Below are positions 1 through 9,107 of a stretch of 64,000 nucleotides of DNA, in pieces. The notes under the pieces were generated by a model. It had not been told where the DNA came from. It did no database searches and saw only the letters and a program-made list of their open reading frames with translations. This DNA comes from Pseudoalteromonas sp. (lineage in GTDB: Bacteria > Pseudomonadota > Gammaproteobacteria > Enterobacterales > Alteromonadaceae). The stretch's first letter is position 1, and each line of letters opens with the position of its first letter. The position numbers and the translations under genes were made by a program. The DNA is taken from contig NZ_JAGYIU010000004.1 of assembly GCF_018402495.1 (NCBI RefSeq), positions 496,001 to 560,000 of the forward strand, given 5' to 3'.

Positions 1-118
1 GCACTATTAATTAAACTTAACTGACTGCATAACAATAAAGGGGGTAAATAGTAATATTTCATAAATTCCAGCACATTGGCAAGTTGATAAGTTTAGGGTA
101 GGGGATTTTGTGAATTGG

Positions 119-775
119 TTAAAGCACACTCAACCTATAAACCCGATAAGTAATCGATAAAACAATACAAAAAATACCCGGAAAAACTAAAGTGAGCACT
201 GAGTAAAGTTTAAATAGTAATACACCAGCCACTCCGCCGGCTAAAAAACCAGCAATAATTAAGACAAAGACCAAGCACTTTCTGCTGTCAAAAGCTTCCC
301 CTTTGAGGGCTTTACCAAGCATTAAACCTAAATCGGTAAAAATACCTGTTAAGTGGGTAGTACGCACAACAGCACCACTGTAGTTTGTGGCTAAAGCATT
401 TTGTAAACCGCAGGCAGCAGAGGCGAGTGTAAGTGCGTAAGGGTAGGAATGTTGAAGTAGCTGTGCGCTTACCAGTAGTAAAATACCCTCAATAAATAAT
501 AACGTATCGTAATGGCGTCCTAACTTAAGTGACCCGCCTGAGAGCATTAACCCTGTTAATGTTGAGCCGAGTATAAAGCTCAGTACAATCGCAATTAAAA
601 ATAACGCTGCATTGATGTTGGTAGTAAGTTCAATAGCTAATGAGGTAATCGACCCCGAAACATGAGAAATTGCTTGCTGTTCAAATCCTAATAAGCCTAC
701 AGCGTTTACCATACCGGCAATAAAAGCGAGGGTAAATGCACCATATTCAACCCACTTAGGTAGTTTTGTAAACAT
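119..775 (-). CDS. DUF1275 (YoaK-like) membrane protein
   Basis: This 218-residue protein is almost entirely hydrophobic, with about six predicted membrane segments. It has the layout of the DUF1275/YoaK family: an N-terminal AFIAGMVNAVGLL segment, then GSITSLA, and a conserved middle segment CGLQNALATNYSGAVVRTTHLTG. It should sit in the inner membrane. The family has no firmly established biochemical function. It is monocistronic, and the gene to its right is divergent. The family assignment is by motif recognition; I infer no substrate. Confidence 0.8.
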   Translation of the reverse strand: MFTKLPKWVEYGAFTLAFIAGMVNAVGLLGFEQQAISHVSGSITSLAIELTTNINAALFLIAIVLSFILGSTLTGLMLSGGSLKLGRHYDTLLFIEGILLLVSAQLLQHSYPYALTLASAACGLQNALATNYSGAVVRTTHLTGIFTDLGLMLGKALKGEAFDSRKCLVFVLIIAGFLAGGVAGVLLFKLYSVLTLVFPGIFCIVLSITYRVYRLSVL

Positions 776-918
776 CCTTTAAGCCCCAGTTTCAGTATGT
801 AGGTTTATCATACACTTAATTAAAGTTAATAAATAAAAAGAGATTATATTTTTAACATAACAACCGAGTGATGATCGCTAAATTTAACTTTTGCGTATCA
901 ACAAAATTTGGAATAAAT

Positions 919-1167
919 ATGTTTAACCAAGAACAGCAATCACGCATTATAGAAATGGCATGGGAAGATAGAACACCGTTTGAAGCCATTGAAAATCTTT
1001 ATGGGCTAAATTACTCGCAATTAGTTAACTTTATGCGTGACCACATATCTAGTGGCTCATTTAAAGTATGGCGTAAGCGCCATGCTGGGCGTAAAACTAA
1101 ACACCTAAAGTTGCGCGATCCCGCGATTATGCGAAGCCATTGTAAAACCCAGTATAAAAATCGTTAA
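919..1167 (+). CDS. DUF2805/TIGR03643-type small protein
   Basis: An 82-residue protein beginning MFNQEQQSRIIEMAWEDRTP. It contains FEAIENLYGLNYSQLVNFMR and ends with a basic segment, SFKVWRKRHAGRKTKH. This resembles the TIGR03643/DUF2805 family of small basic proteins of unknown function, which look like a helix-turn-helix unit. An in-frame ATG at 868 would add 17 residues, but those do not look like the family, whose members start at MFNQEQ or similar. The function is unknown. Confidence 0.75.
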   Translation: MFNQEQQSRIIEMAWEDRTPFEAIENLYGLNYSQLVNFMRDHISSGSFKVWRKRHAGRKTKHLKLRDPAIMRSHCKTQYKNR

Positions 1168-1195
1168 TTTGATACGCTTTTGTATTTAGGGGGAA

Positions 1196-1217
1196 AGAGC
1201 TTGCAAATGCAAGCTCT
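1196..1217. terminator. hairpin between convergent genes
   Basis: A perfect 9-bp stem (AGAGCTTGC / GCAAGCTCT) with an AAAT loop lies between the convergent 919-1167 and 1225-2112 genes. It has no good T-run on the plus strand; on the minus strand the stem is followed by TTCCCCC. It is a plausible but weak bidirectional terminator. Confidence 0.45.
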
Positions 1218-1224
1218 CAGTTAG

Positions 1225-2112
1225 CTACTGACCTAAATTAAACTGATAGCTATGCTCAGCAAGTGCGTGTTGGTTGCCAACGGCATAAGTTGCAACGTCT
1301 ACTTCTCCTGCTGGGCTGATATTAAATACACGATACATAGGATTGTGGCGTGTCTCATCAGGAATTTTAGTGCGCTCTAGGGCAGGGATATGTAAGTAGT
1401 GTACTTTGTCGATTTTTTTAGAGTGATTCACTCTGTCCATGTCCATATGTAAATCACCAGAGATTACTGCTTTTAGATTTGGCTGTGCAATAACGTCGGC
1501 AAATTTTATGTTGCCAATCCCTTTATCTGCATTCTCAGGGTAAACGCCTTTTTGTGCGCCGTGAACAACGAGTAAAACCGGTTTTGGGTTGAGTTGTTTT
1601 AGTTGCTCAAGAACCCATGAGACCCCTTTGTTATTAAAGTCACGGCCGTGATCGGGTGATGCAAGTACAATCGCTAGGTCGTCAAACTCTAAAACATACT
1701 TATCTGATTTAATAGTCGTTTTACCTTTATTCCATAAATTGGCAAAGTGTAAAAAACGTGTCACTGCGTCGTCTGCACCATGTTCTTCATTGCCCATAAT
1801 TGGGTAAAAAGGCAGTGTTAGGCGCTGTAATTCAGGTGTTACATTATTATATTGCAGCATAGTGCCTTTGTGGGGAATGTCGCCTACACCTAATACAAAG
1901 TCGATTTTATTTTCGCCGGCTAGGCGGTTTACATCATCAACGGCACGCGCTAAATGAGGAAATTCTGCAACGGGTTTAGGCTCTGCGTCACCGAGTACTG
2001 CAAAACGAATGCCAGATTCTGCTGTGTGCGTATTTTGTGCGCAGAGCGTGCTACTTAATAATGAAATAGTGATTAAAAGTAGCGCTTTTAATGTAAATAT
2101 TAGTTGTGTCAT
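1225..2112 (-). CDS. secreted metallophosphoesterase
   Basis: A 295-residue calcineurin-like phosphoesterase with an N-terminal signal peptide (about residues 1-25, ending near LCAQ), so it is probably periplasmic. The metal-binding blocks appear in order: FAVLGDAE, GVGDIPHKG, MGNEEHG (in the GNHD position), VVHGAQKG and ISGDLHMD. It would hydrolyse a phosphate ester; the substrate is not visible. It lies 59 bp downstream of the phytase gene on the same strand and is probably the last gene of a phosphorus-scavenging operon with it and the TonB receptor. Confidence 0.85.
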   Translation of the reverse strand: MTQLIFTLKALLLITISLLSSTLCAQNTHTAESGIRFAVLGDAEPKPVAEFPHLARAVDDVNRLAGENKIDFVLGVGDIPHKGTMLQYNNVTPELQRLTLPFYPIMGNEEHGADDAVTRFLHFANLWNKGKTTIKSDKYVLEFDDLAIVLASPDHGRDFNNKGVSWVLEQLKQLNPKPVLLVVHGAQKGVYPENADKGIGNIKFADVIAQPNLKAVISGDLHMDMDRVNHSKKIDKVHYLHIPALERTKIPDETRHNPMYRVFNISPAGEVDVATYAVGNQHALAEHSYQFNLGQ

Positions 2113-2171
2113 GTTTGCCTCATAAATACCTGTTAAGGTTATTGTTTTGTTATAAATGTGTATGTTTACTT

Positions 2172-4103
2172 TTAATTAGCGTGAGCACTTTGCTCAATCA
2201 GTGCTTGCACCTTACGCCAATCGATTATTTTAAAGTTTTGGGGTTGTTGTGGTAGACGGTTACGGCCATCTTGCACTATCATCACCCCTTGTGGGTAACC
2301 TGGCAGTGCAGCTGCTGTGACGGTAAGGCCATCGGTTTCCGACACGCCATCAATGCCGCTACTTAAATCCATATCGATTCTAAAGTTAGCCAGTATTGGG
2401 TAGTCATCCCATAAACCATATACAACAAAGCTGTCGTTGCCTTGGCTCGAAACCACTAAGTAGCTGGCGTTTTCACCATGGTAGACTTCCATGCCTTCCA
2501 CATCGTCTTTTAAAATCTCACCAACATGGCTGATAAGTTGCGGTTGAGCGGTCGGGGTTGGTTCGGCATCTATTTGCCAAATTCCAGCATCTTCTTCACC
2601 CATGTAAAGCAGGCTTGTTTTGTCATCGGCGCTACACCCCTCTGGTTGACTAGGAAGGGCAAACTCTCTGACTTTTTTGGCAACAATGTTAGGTGTGGTT
2701 GCACTAATGCGATACTGCTGATAACGACCGTCTTTATCGTTTACAAATACATAGCTACCCGAGTCAGATTGATACATACATAAACCATAAATATCAGTAA
2801 GATCGGTGGCTATATCACCTAGATGCTCAACATTGCGTTGTGTATCTAATGCAAATACGCTAATGCTGCTGTTGGTTCTATTACTGGCGGTGATCAAGGT
2901 ATTGAGGGGGCTGTTAATACCAGAATGTTGGCGAATATCAACGTTGTTAATTCGGCCAATTTCCAAGCTTTGTAATAGTGTGCCATCAAGTGCATACACC
3001 ATCAGTCCAGCACGTTTGTCGGTACCTAAAATAAGGCTGTTGGCAGGATTTTGCTGATCAACCCATATTGCAGGATCATCAGCTGCATCGCCAAACCTTG
3101 CAACAGGATCCGTTTGTGCATCGGCGGTAATGGTAGTAATGAGCGCGTGTTTAAGCGGTTTTTGAGGAGTAATCTCTTTTATATTTAGTTGCCAATAGTT
3201 GTCATTTTCAGCATCAAAAGCGACTGCCTGAAACTGTTGGTTATGCCAAGTAACGCTTAGAGTTTCTGGCTCTGTAAGATCACTAAGTGTGATTGTTTGA
3301 GTTAAACCCGTTGTTGGCTGCACAACATGCAATTGTTGGCTTTGTGGGGTGGTGATCCATACTGAGCCTTCAGGTGTGACCGACACATCGGTGACTTCCC
3401 CTTGTAATGTACCAAATGGACGGGTAGCAGCAACTAGGGTGCGTATAGGATCAGACTCCGGATTGGCATTGTATTGCCAAACGCCGATATTGCCTTCAAC
3501 CAAGTAAAGTTGCTCGCGCTTATCATCAACCGCGCAACTTTGCACTTCAGGGACGCCAGTAAAGCTGCGTATTGGCTGAATATCAATGAGTTGTTGTTTA
3601 GCATCGTAAATCATAAACTGATGTACTTGGCCTACAGCATCGGCTGTAAATAATGATATATCACCAGATGGCTGACGAAATAGGCACAGTGTTTCAAGTT
3701 GGCTGTGCTCAAAGGGTAAGCTGCCTTGCAGGGTAAAAGTATGATCTTGCGTAAGGCTCAACAGCTTTATGGTGTTTTGCTCGTTGTCGATAGTGGCTAT
3801 TAAGGTATTTGTTTGCTTGTTAATGGTCACGTTATCGCGCACCGCTAATGCTTCAAAGTTACCACTAAAGCGGCTAATTGGTTGCGCCTGGTGATCAAGC
3901 AATAATAAACCTTGGCTTTCACTGGTGAGCAGCCATTTTGATTGTGAGCCACTTAACAGAATACCGCGTTTACCTCTTAATGCATGTTGTGAATAAAGAG
4001 GCTCAGAGTCAAGCATTGTAATAGCGCTTTCTTCTTGTTGTACACTACAACCAGTAATAGGAAGCAGCAATAACAACATGGCTGTGGTTAGGAAGTATTT
4101 CAT
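2172..4103 (-). CDS. beta-propeller phytase lipoprotein (3-phytase)
   Basis: A 643-residue protein starting with a lipoprotein signal (LLLLLPITGC), so it is probably anchored to a cell-envelope membrane. The C-terminal half, from about residue 330, has classical beta-propeller phytase signatures: DPAIWV, LILGTDKRAGLMVYALDG, RINNVDIR and a DVEGMEVYHG segment. These acidic loops bind calcium and phytate. The N-terminal half is a second, more divergent propeller-like domain, as in dual-domain marine phytases. It would release phosphate from inositol hexakisphosphate. The gene lies 90 bp downstream of the TonB receptor gene, which probably imports a product or a related ligand. Confidence 0.85.
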   Translation of the reverse strand: MKYFLTTAMLLLLLPITGCSVQQEESAITMLDSEPLYSQHALRGKRGILLSGSQSKWLLTSESQGLLLLDHQAQPISRFSGNFEALAVRDNVTINKQTNTLIATIDNEQNTIKLLSLTQDHTFTLQGSLPFEHSQLETLCLFRQPSGDISLFTADAVGQVHQFMIYDAKQQLIDIQPIRSFTGVPEVQSCAVDDKREQLYLVEGNIGVWQYNANPESDPIRTLVAATRPFGTLQGEVTDVSVTPEGSVWITTPQSQQLHVVQPTTGLTQTITLSDLTEPETLSVTWHNQQFQAVAFDAENDNYWQLNIKEITPQKPLKHALITTITADAQTDPVARFGDAADDPAIWVDQQNPANSLILGTDKRAGLMVYALDGTLLQSLEIGRINNVDIRQHSGINSPLNTLITASNRTNSSISVFALDTQRNVEHLGDIATDLTDIYGLCMYQSDSGSYVFVNDKDGRYQQYRISATTPNIVAKKVREFALPSQPEGCSADDKTSLLYMGEEDAGIWQIDAEPTPTAQPQLISHVGEILKDDVEGMEVYHGENASYLVVSSQGNDSFVVYGLWDDYPILANFRIDMDLSSGIDGVSETDGLTVTAAALPGYPQGVMIVQDGRNRLPQQPQNFKIIDWRKVQALIEQSAHAN

Positions 4104-4193
4104 TCATGTCCTTGTTTAGCTGTTGTTTTGAGCGGCTTTACAATAAAGCCGACTCATGATTAAAATGTGCGTATGTCATAATGCTTTTTGGTG

Positions 4194-6899
4194 TTACATT
4201 TTCCAGGTAAAACCAAGTTCAAAGGTGCGGCCATATTCTTCGTATTGCGCATTGCGATTACGCTCAGAGAAGTAGTTGTAAAATGGCTCATCAGTGATAT
4301 TGATAGCGTTAAAATATAAGTTCATGTTTTGATTTATATAATATTTACTAGAGAAGTCTAATTGCTGGTGGCTGTCTTCCATAAGTAGTAAGTCGCCGTC
4401 TATTTCTTCTAGGTTTTCACTTTTATGGGTCATTGTTAGACGTAAGTTCCACGTTTGGTTTTCGTAGCCCACAGTTAGATTACCAACCCGATCAGCTTGA
4501 TTAGGCAATGTGGTTTCAAAGCGTTCGCCATCGAGTAAAGTAACGGCTTCAGAGTCAGAAAAAGTAGCGTTAGCGGCCAGTAGTAAGCCATTTTCAAAGG
4601 TTTTTACCCAAGAAAATTCAATCCCTTGTAAGGTGGCTTTATCCCCATTAATAGGTTGTATAACTTCGTCAAAACCTTGCCATTGCGGTTGGTCAGCCAC
4701 ATCGGCGTAAATAACAAAATTGCTAATGTCTTTATAAAAGTAGCCCGCCGATAGCGCGCCAATGCCACCAGGATAATATTCAAGAGTGAAGTCGATATTG
4801 TCTGACTCAAACGGTTTAAGATCGGGGTTACCGACACTGGCTTCGCGCTCTGTTATCAAAGCGCCGTCATCTTCAGCGGTTTTTGATTCTATAATTTGAT
4901 AAGCTGCAGACTCTTCAAACTTTGGTCGGGAAATTGTTTGTGTATAAGCAAAGCGTGAAATTAACTTTTCGCTTATGTTATAGCGCACATTCACACTCGG
5001 GAGTAAATAGTCATAATCTCGTTCTACTTGCCATGGGGTAACGTCTAATTGCTCACGATCGGTTAGTCCGTCTTCTATTAGTTCAACTTTATGTCCTGAT
5101 GTACTAAATTGGGTTTTTTCATAGCGAAAGCCTGCTACAATTCTTAGCTGATCAATGTCAATTTTGCCCATAATATACGCGGCAAAAATGTCTTCTTTAT
5201 TAATAAACGACTCACCTTTAGACTCAATATCGGAATCTAATTGGGCAATGTCAAAATTAGCTCGTTGGCTGTTAAAAAAGCGGCGTAATTCACGCTTGTT
5301 TAAACCGTCACCAAATTCTCCTAATCCCCACTCAGGTGAGCTGTCAGCGAACATTCCCGAGTCAATATCGTCAAAGTTGCCATCAAAGAAGGTTACTTGC
5401 GTTGTTTGTTGTTTCTCGCGGCTACGATATTTGCTACCAAATTTGACTTGGCTTGGATAATTTAAAAATGTTAAATCTTTGGCTAAATCAAATTTAAAGC
5501 TGTATTCCTTATCGTTAGCTTGATTATTAGCATATTCAATTTCGTCGAGTTCATAGTTGGCAAGTTCTGATACACCCGCTTGCTGCTCTACGTGAGGAAT
5601 TTGGCCAAGTAAATCCGAGCTAATTGCAAACCCGTCGGTTTTAAATGTGTAGTTTAATGCCTCTGGTTCGTCTTCTGATGATTTCGAATAGCCCGCTTGA
5701 TAGGTGAGTAGCCATTGATCTATTTGATGTTCAGCGCCGGCAGTAATTGAAAAAATTTGCTGCTCTTCAAAACGGTCTTTAGAGCTGCGCTCGATTTCAG
5801 AATCATCACCAGCAAAGGTAAAGGCATTTGCTTGCCTAAATTCGGTATCTGAAAATTGGCTGTAAAGTGTGCGTAAATAATACTGATTATTAAAGTCTGG
5901 GCGATAATCTAGATTGACCGCTGTCCCTAAGCGTTCTCGGTTGATTTTGTAATGACGTTGCTCTACTTCATCGTCGCCATTGCTTTCTATGTTATCTGAG
6001 CCGAAGTCACGGTCAGACCAAGATACGGCCGCGGCAATACCTAACACATCATCAATATTGCCAAAGCTGTAGCGATTAGTATAGCTGGCAGACACCTTTG
6101 GGCTGGTATCACTTCTGAGTTGATTGTGGCTTGCCTGTAGCGTTACACTGGCCGATTCGCCAGCGCGGTCAAAGGCACTCAAGCTTTTAATTTCGACACT
6201 ACCACCAATGGCGTCTGCGTCCATATCGGGTGTCACTGATTTAGATACTTCTAAACCTTCCACTAACTCTGAGGGAAACACATCTAACGCCACTGAGCGC
6301 ACACCCGCTTCAGGTGAAGGGATATTAACGCCATTCACAGTAACATTATTAAGATTAGGATCTAAACCGCGAATACCAACAAAACGACCTTCACCTTGAT
6401 CTCGTTCAATCGATAAACCAGGTAGTCGCTGCAGTGCTTCGGCAACATTTTGATCAGGGAATTGGCCAATAGCATCGGATGACACAATTGATTTGATACT
6501 GTCGGCACTGCGCTGCATATTAAGCGCGCCAGCCTGACCTGCTCGTTGGCCGTATACCACGATGTCTTCGCTTACCGTATTGCTTTGCGCTAGTGTAAAT
6601 TCGCCGCTGAGCGTTTTGTTTTCTTCAATAAAAATTGTTTTTACAATGGGGGCTGCGCCCAAGTAAGAAATTTCTAAGGTGTAATTACCTGGCTCTATAT
6701 TGTTAAAGCGAAAGCTGCCATCACGGCGGGTTTGCGTGGTGAGATTTAACTCTTTAATTTTGACTTGCGCACCCTCAAAGTAGACCTGCTTGTTACTGTC
6801 ACTTAATGTTCCAACAAAGTTTCCTGGTTCTGCGTAGGCACTTGTACTAAGCATCGCGGCTAAGCAGGCCGAGGAGAGGATAGATAATTTAAATTTCAT
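4194..6899 (-). CDS. TonB-dependent receptor with carboxypeptidase-regulatory-like N-terminus
   Basis: A 901-residue outer-membrane receptor. The chosen ATG at 6899 places MKFKLSILSSACLAAM at the N-terminus as a clean signal peptide ending STSAYA; an upstream in-frame start would put polar residues before it. After the signal come a carboxypeptidase-regulatory-like domain (about residues 25-110, DGSFRFNNIEPGNYTLEISYLG), a plug (about 130-260, with VAEALQRLPGLSIERD and GVRSVALDVFPSELVEGLEV), a long beta-barrel and a terminal aromatic-rich strand, GRTFELGFTWKM. The family imports large or scarce ligands using TonB energy. The phytase and phosphoesterase genes downstream suggest a phosphorus-containing ligand such as an inositol phosphate; that is inference. 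Confidence 0.9.
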   Translation of the reverse strand: MKFKLSILSSACLAAMLSTSAYAEPGNFVGTLSDSNKQVYFEGAQVKIKELNLTTQTRRDGSFRFNNIEPGNYTLEISYLGAAPIVKTIFIEENKTLSGEFTLAQSNTVSEDIVVYGQRAGQAGALNMQRSADSIKSIVSSDAIGQFPDQNVAEALQRLPGLSIERDQGEGRFVGIRGLDPNLNNVTVNGVNIPSPEAGVRSVALDVFPSELVEGLEVSKSVTPDMDADAIGGSVEIKSLSAFDRAGESASVTLQASHNQLRSDTSPKVSASYTNRYSFGNIDDVLGIAAAVSWSDRDFGSDNIESNGDDEVEQRHYKINRERLGTAVNLDYRPDFNNQYYLRTLYSQFSDTEFRQANAFTFAGDDSEIERSSKDRFEEQQIFSITAGAEHQIDQWLLTYQAGYSKSSEDEPEALNYTFKTDGFAISSDLLGQIPHVEQQAGVSELANYELDEIEYANNQANDKEYSFKFDLAKDLTFLNYPSQVKFGSKYRSREKQQTTQVTFFDGNFDDIDSGMFADSSPEWGLGEFGDGLNKRELRRFFNSQRANFDIAQLDSDIESKGESFINKEDIFAAYIMGKIDIDQLRIVAGFRYEKTQFSTSGHKVELIEDGLTDREQLDVTPWQVERDYDYLLPSVNVRYNISEKLISRFAYTQTISRPKFEESAAYQIIESKTAEDDGALITEREASVGNPDLKPFESDNIDFTLEYYPGGIGALSAGYFYKDISNFVIYADVADQPQWQGFDEVIQPINGDKATLQGIEFSWVKTFENGLLLAANATFSDSEAVTLLDGERFETTLPNQADRVGNLTVGYENQTWNLRLTMTHKSENLEEIDGDLLLMEDSHQQLDFSSKYYINQNMNLYFNAINITDEPFYNYFSERNRNAQYEEYGRTFELGFTWKM

Positions 6900-6953
6900 G
6901 AGCGCATTCCTTGGTTGTAAATAAATCAGATGGCAGCACACTAGAAAGACTTG

Positions 6954-6971
6954 ATGACGGTTTTATGAACG
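6954..6971 (-). promoter_or_regulatory. Pho-box-like site upstream of the phytase operon
   Basis: On the minus strand this reads CGTTCATAAAACCGTCAT. It matches 15 of 18 positions of the Escherichia coli-type Pho box CTGTCATAAAACTGTCAT and keeps the 11-bp repeat period. It faces the TonB receptor and ends 54 bp before its start, the usual orientation and distance for PhoB activation. Binding is inferred from sequence only. Confidence 0.65.
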
Positions 6972-7037
6972 TTTCACCATGAAAGTAGGGACAAGCTATT
7001 AAAAGCGAAGCTAATAGCGATTTTTAGCGGTACTTAT

Positions 7038-7139
7038 GAGCTATTTTGACCCTAGTAACTGTAGGTATGAGCTTGTTTTTGAGTGTTTACACTGTAGATA
7101 TGTCATTCTTTTGTCATCTTGCTGAGCTAATTTGACCCT
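7038..7139 (+). repeat. pair of 16-bp direct repeats in a divergent promoter region
   Basis: GAGCTATTTTGACCCT at 7038-7053 and GAGCTAATTTGACCCT at 7124-7139 match at 15 of 16 positions, with starts 86 bp apart. They lie in the 299-bp gap between the divergent TonB receptor and GGDEF genes, on either side of the Pho-box-like site. They could be operator half-sites for a regulator such as the neighbouring AraC-type protein; there is no direct evidence. Confidence 0.5.
7100..7117 (+). promoter_or_regulatory. second Pho-box-like site, facing the GGDEF/AraC genes
   Basis: The plus strand reads ATGTCATTCTTTTGTCAT, two perfect TGTCAT half-sites with starts 11 bp apart, the spacing used by PhoB. The site points toward the gene starting at 7199 and lies about 80 bp upstream of it. 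I see no strong -10 element beside it, so regulation is an inference. Confidence 0.5.
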
Positions 7140-7198
7140 CAAAGAAAATCGAGTTTGCAGTTATCCTCGCCATAACAAACAGCTTTTTGAGTAATAAG

Positions 7199-8125
7199 AT
7201 GAATTTTGCTTTATTAAAATTGCACCCGCGAATGATTGTGCTCACGCTCAGTATGATTGTGCTTGCGTTTGTACTTAGTAGCACAATAGGCACAGTAAAA
7301 CCATGGGGGCAGATTGATTGGTGGGACGTGCTCGGTGAAGGGGGGATTGTACTGCTAACCATATTATGGCAATTTTTTTTATTGCTTAGTCGCCCACCAG
7401 GACGGGTTACCACCTTATTGACCGTTGGGCTTTGTTGTTTCATGTTCTCCGGTTTATTGGATTTTTTGGATGAATTTTTTCGCTACCCTGAAGATGCTTG
7501 GTTGCCATTAATTGAGAATATCCCCGCCCCATTTGGCATGCTCTTGATCAGTAGAGGTTTGTATTTATGGTATCAAGAAATGCAAGTGCTTAACGCCCAA
7601 TTACGCCGCCGTGAGGCAAATGTGCGTGAGCATCAAGACGTTGATTGGGTAACACGATTATACCGTGCAGACTACATGCGCGAGCAGTTGCGTTTACAGC
7701 TTGAGCAAGGTGGCCGTTGTTGTGTTGCAGTGGTTGATATTGATCAGTTTGATGCCTTTAATCGTCGCTTTGGTCACCCTGAAGGGGATCGCTTACTGCG
7801 CGAGGTTGCCGAGTTAATTTTAATGAATGCACGACTTACTGATTTGGTTTGCCGTTACGCCGGTGATCGCTTTATTTTACTGATGCCGCAATTAACCTTC
7901 GCGCAGGCATCTTTGCAAGTGCAGCAAATAGCAAGTGCAGTTAAACATCTCGCTTTTAAGTCGGGGGATATGGCGGTGTTTCACACACTCACCACTGCGG
8001 TGGTTGAAGCGGCAGAAAATGAGTCGTGTAATGCGTTGCTAAAGCGGCTAAATACACAGCTTGCACAAAAAAAAGTCACTAAGCAGGAGTTGCATGGTGC
8101 GACCGTATGTCACGCTCGAGGATAA
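7199..8125 (+). CDS. membrane protein with degenerate GGDEF domain
   Basis: A 308-residue protein; ATG 7199 is preferred over an upstream TTG at 7187. Three to four hydrophobic segments (about residues 11-32, 47-64, 70-90 and 108-125) are followed by a GGDEF-like domain from about residue 150. The fold motifs DWVTRLYRADYM, VVDIDQFDAFN and FGHPEGDRLL are present. However, the GGDEF signature reads AGDRF (residues 221-225), replacing the catalytic acidic residue with arginine. It is therefore probably not an active diguanylate cyclase and more likely a sensor or scaffold. Its last 32 bp overlap the AraC-type gene, indicating a shared transcript. Confidence 0.8.
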   Translation: MNFALLKLHPRMIVLTLSMIVLAFVLSSTIGTVKPWGQIDWWDVLGEGGIVLLTILWQFFLLLSRPPGRVTTLLTVGLCCFMFSGLLDFLDEFFRYPEDAWLPLIENIPAPFGMLLISRGLYLWYQEMQVLNAQLRRREANVREHQDVDWVTRLYRADYMREQLRLQLEQGGRCCVAVVDIDQFDAFNRRFGHPEGDRLLREVAELILMNARLTDLVCRYAGDRFILLMPQLTFAQASLQVQQIASAVKHLAFKSGDMAVFHTLTTAVVEAAENESCNALLKRLNTQLAQKKVTKQELHGATVCHARG

Positions 8126-9107
8126 ATTTATCCCTGTTCAGGGCATGGTGGCGTGTTTGCTCGACCTTGCCCAACAACGACAGTTAAATCAGCATAAATT
8201 ATTACGTGGAACGGGCATTTTTGCTGAAGATTTGCTTCGTCCTGAGTTTTACCTGAGCTTATCGCAACTATTACGATTGCTAAAACAGTTTCACCGTTTA
8301 ATGCCAGGGCGAGATGCCGCTTTTCAACTAGGGCATCGACTATTTCCTTCTCCTAACGCTGAAACAAGCGCTATTTTATATAGTCAAAACCTCACTCAGG
8401 TGCTGCGCTTATTGAGTTGTTTTAGGCTACAGTTAGCGCCGTTATTATTTGCCTATCATTATCAGCATAATGGTTATAGTTATTTACAGCTCAATGATGC
8501 GGTGGGTATGGATGAGCAACAATATCAATTTGTGGTTGAGCTTTACTGTTGCTTATTGGTCTCGGCGAGTCGACATTTGCTGGGTGAGCGTATCCCTTTT
8601 TGTTTTGAATTTCCCTTTCCACGCCCGCGTCATATTTACGAATATGAAGAACATTTAGGGCTTAGACTTGCCTTTGACCGACCCTCTCTGACGGTTAAAT
8701 TTGCGCAGCAATGGCTTACACACCCTTTGCTGCAAGCGAGTCAATTACGTCGTCAATTAGCGATGCAACAAGTGAGTAAAAAAGCGTTTAAACAGACATT
8801 TATTGAAATGGTCACCCATTATCTACATCGCCATCGCCAAGCTAACTTGCAACAAGTCAGTGAGCATTTAAATATGAGTATGGCAACATTGAAACGGCGC
8901 TTAAAAGAACATAATTTACGCTTTTCGCAACTGCAAGATAGGGTCAATATGCAGCAGGCATTTCATTTACTGACCGTGCAAGGGTTGAGTAATGAGGAGG
9001 TAGCTGAAAAGCTTGCTTTTCATGATGCGCCAAACTTTCGTCGAGCCTGTAAACGCTGGACAGGATTAACGCCCACAGAGCTTAAAGCATTAGCATTAGG
9101 AAAGTGA
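8094..9107 (+). CDS. AraC-family transcriptional regulator
   Basis: A 337-residue protein with an N-terminal arabinose-binding-like/OruR-type domain and a C-terminal AraC double helix-turn-helix (about residues 235-335: LQQVSEHLNMSMATLKRRLKEHNL, then SNEEVAEKLAFHDAPNFRRACKRWTGLTP). The chosen ATG at 8094 follows an AGGAG at 8085 and lies inside the end of the GGDEF gene, so translation is probably coupled. It should be a cytoplasmic DNA-binding regulator. Targets may include the divergent promoter region upstream; that is not shown by the sequence. Confidence 0.85.
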   Translation: MVRPYVTLEDKFIPVQGMVACLLDLAQQRQLNQHKLLRGTGIFAEDLLRPEFYLSLSQLLRLLKQFHRLMPGRDAAFQLGHRLFPSPNAETSAILYSQNLTQVLRLLSCFRLQLAPLLFAYHYQHNGYSYLQLNDAVGMDEQQYQFVVELYCCLLVSASRHLLGERIPFCFEFPFPRPRHIYEYEEHLGLRLAFDRPSLTVKFAQQWLTHPLLQASQLRRQLAMQQVSKKAFKQTFIEMVTHYLHRHRQANLQQVSEHLNMSMATLKRRLKEHNLRFSQLQDRVNMQQAFHLLTVQGLSNEEVAEKLAFHDAPNFRRACKRWTGLTPTELKALALGK

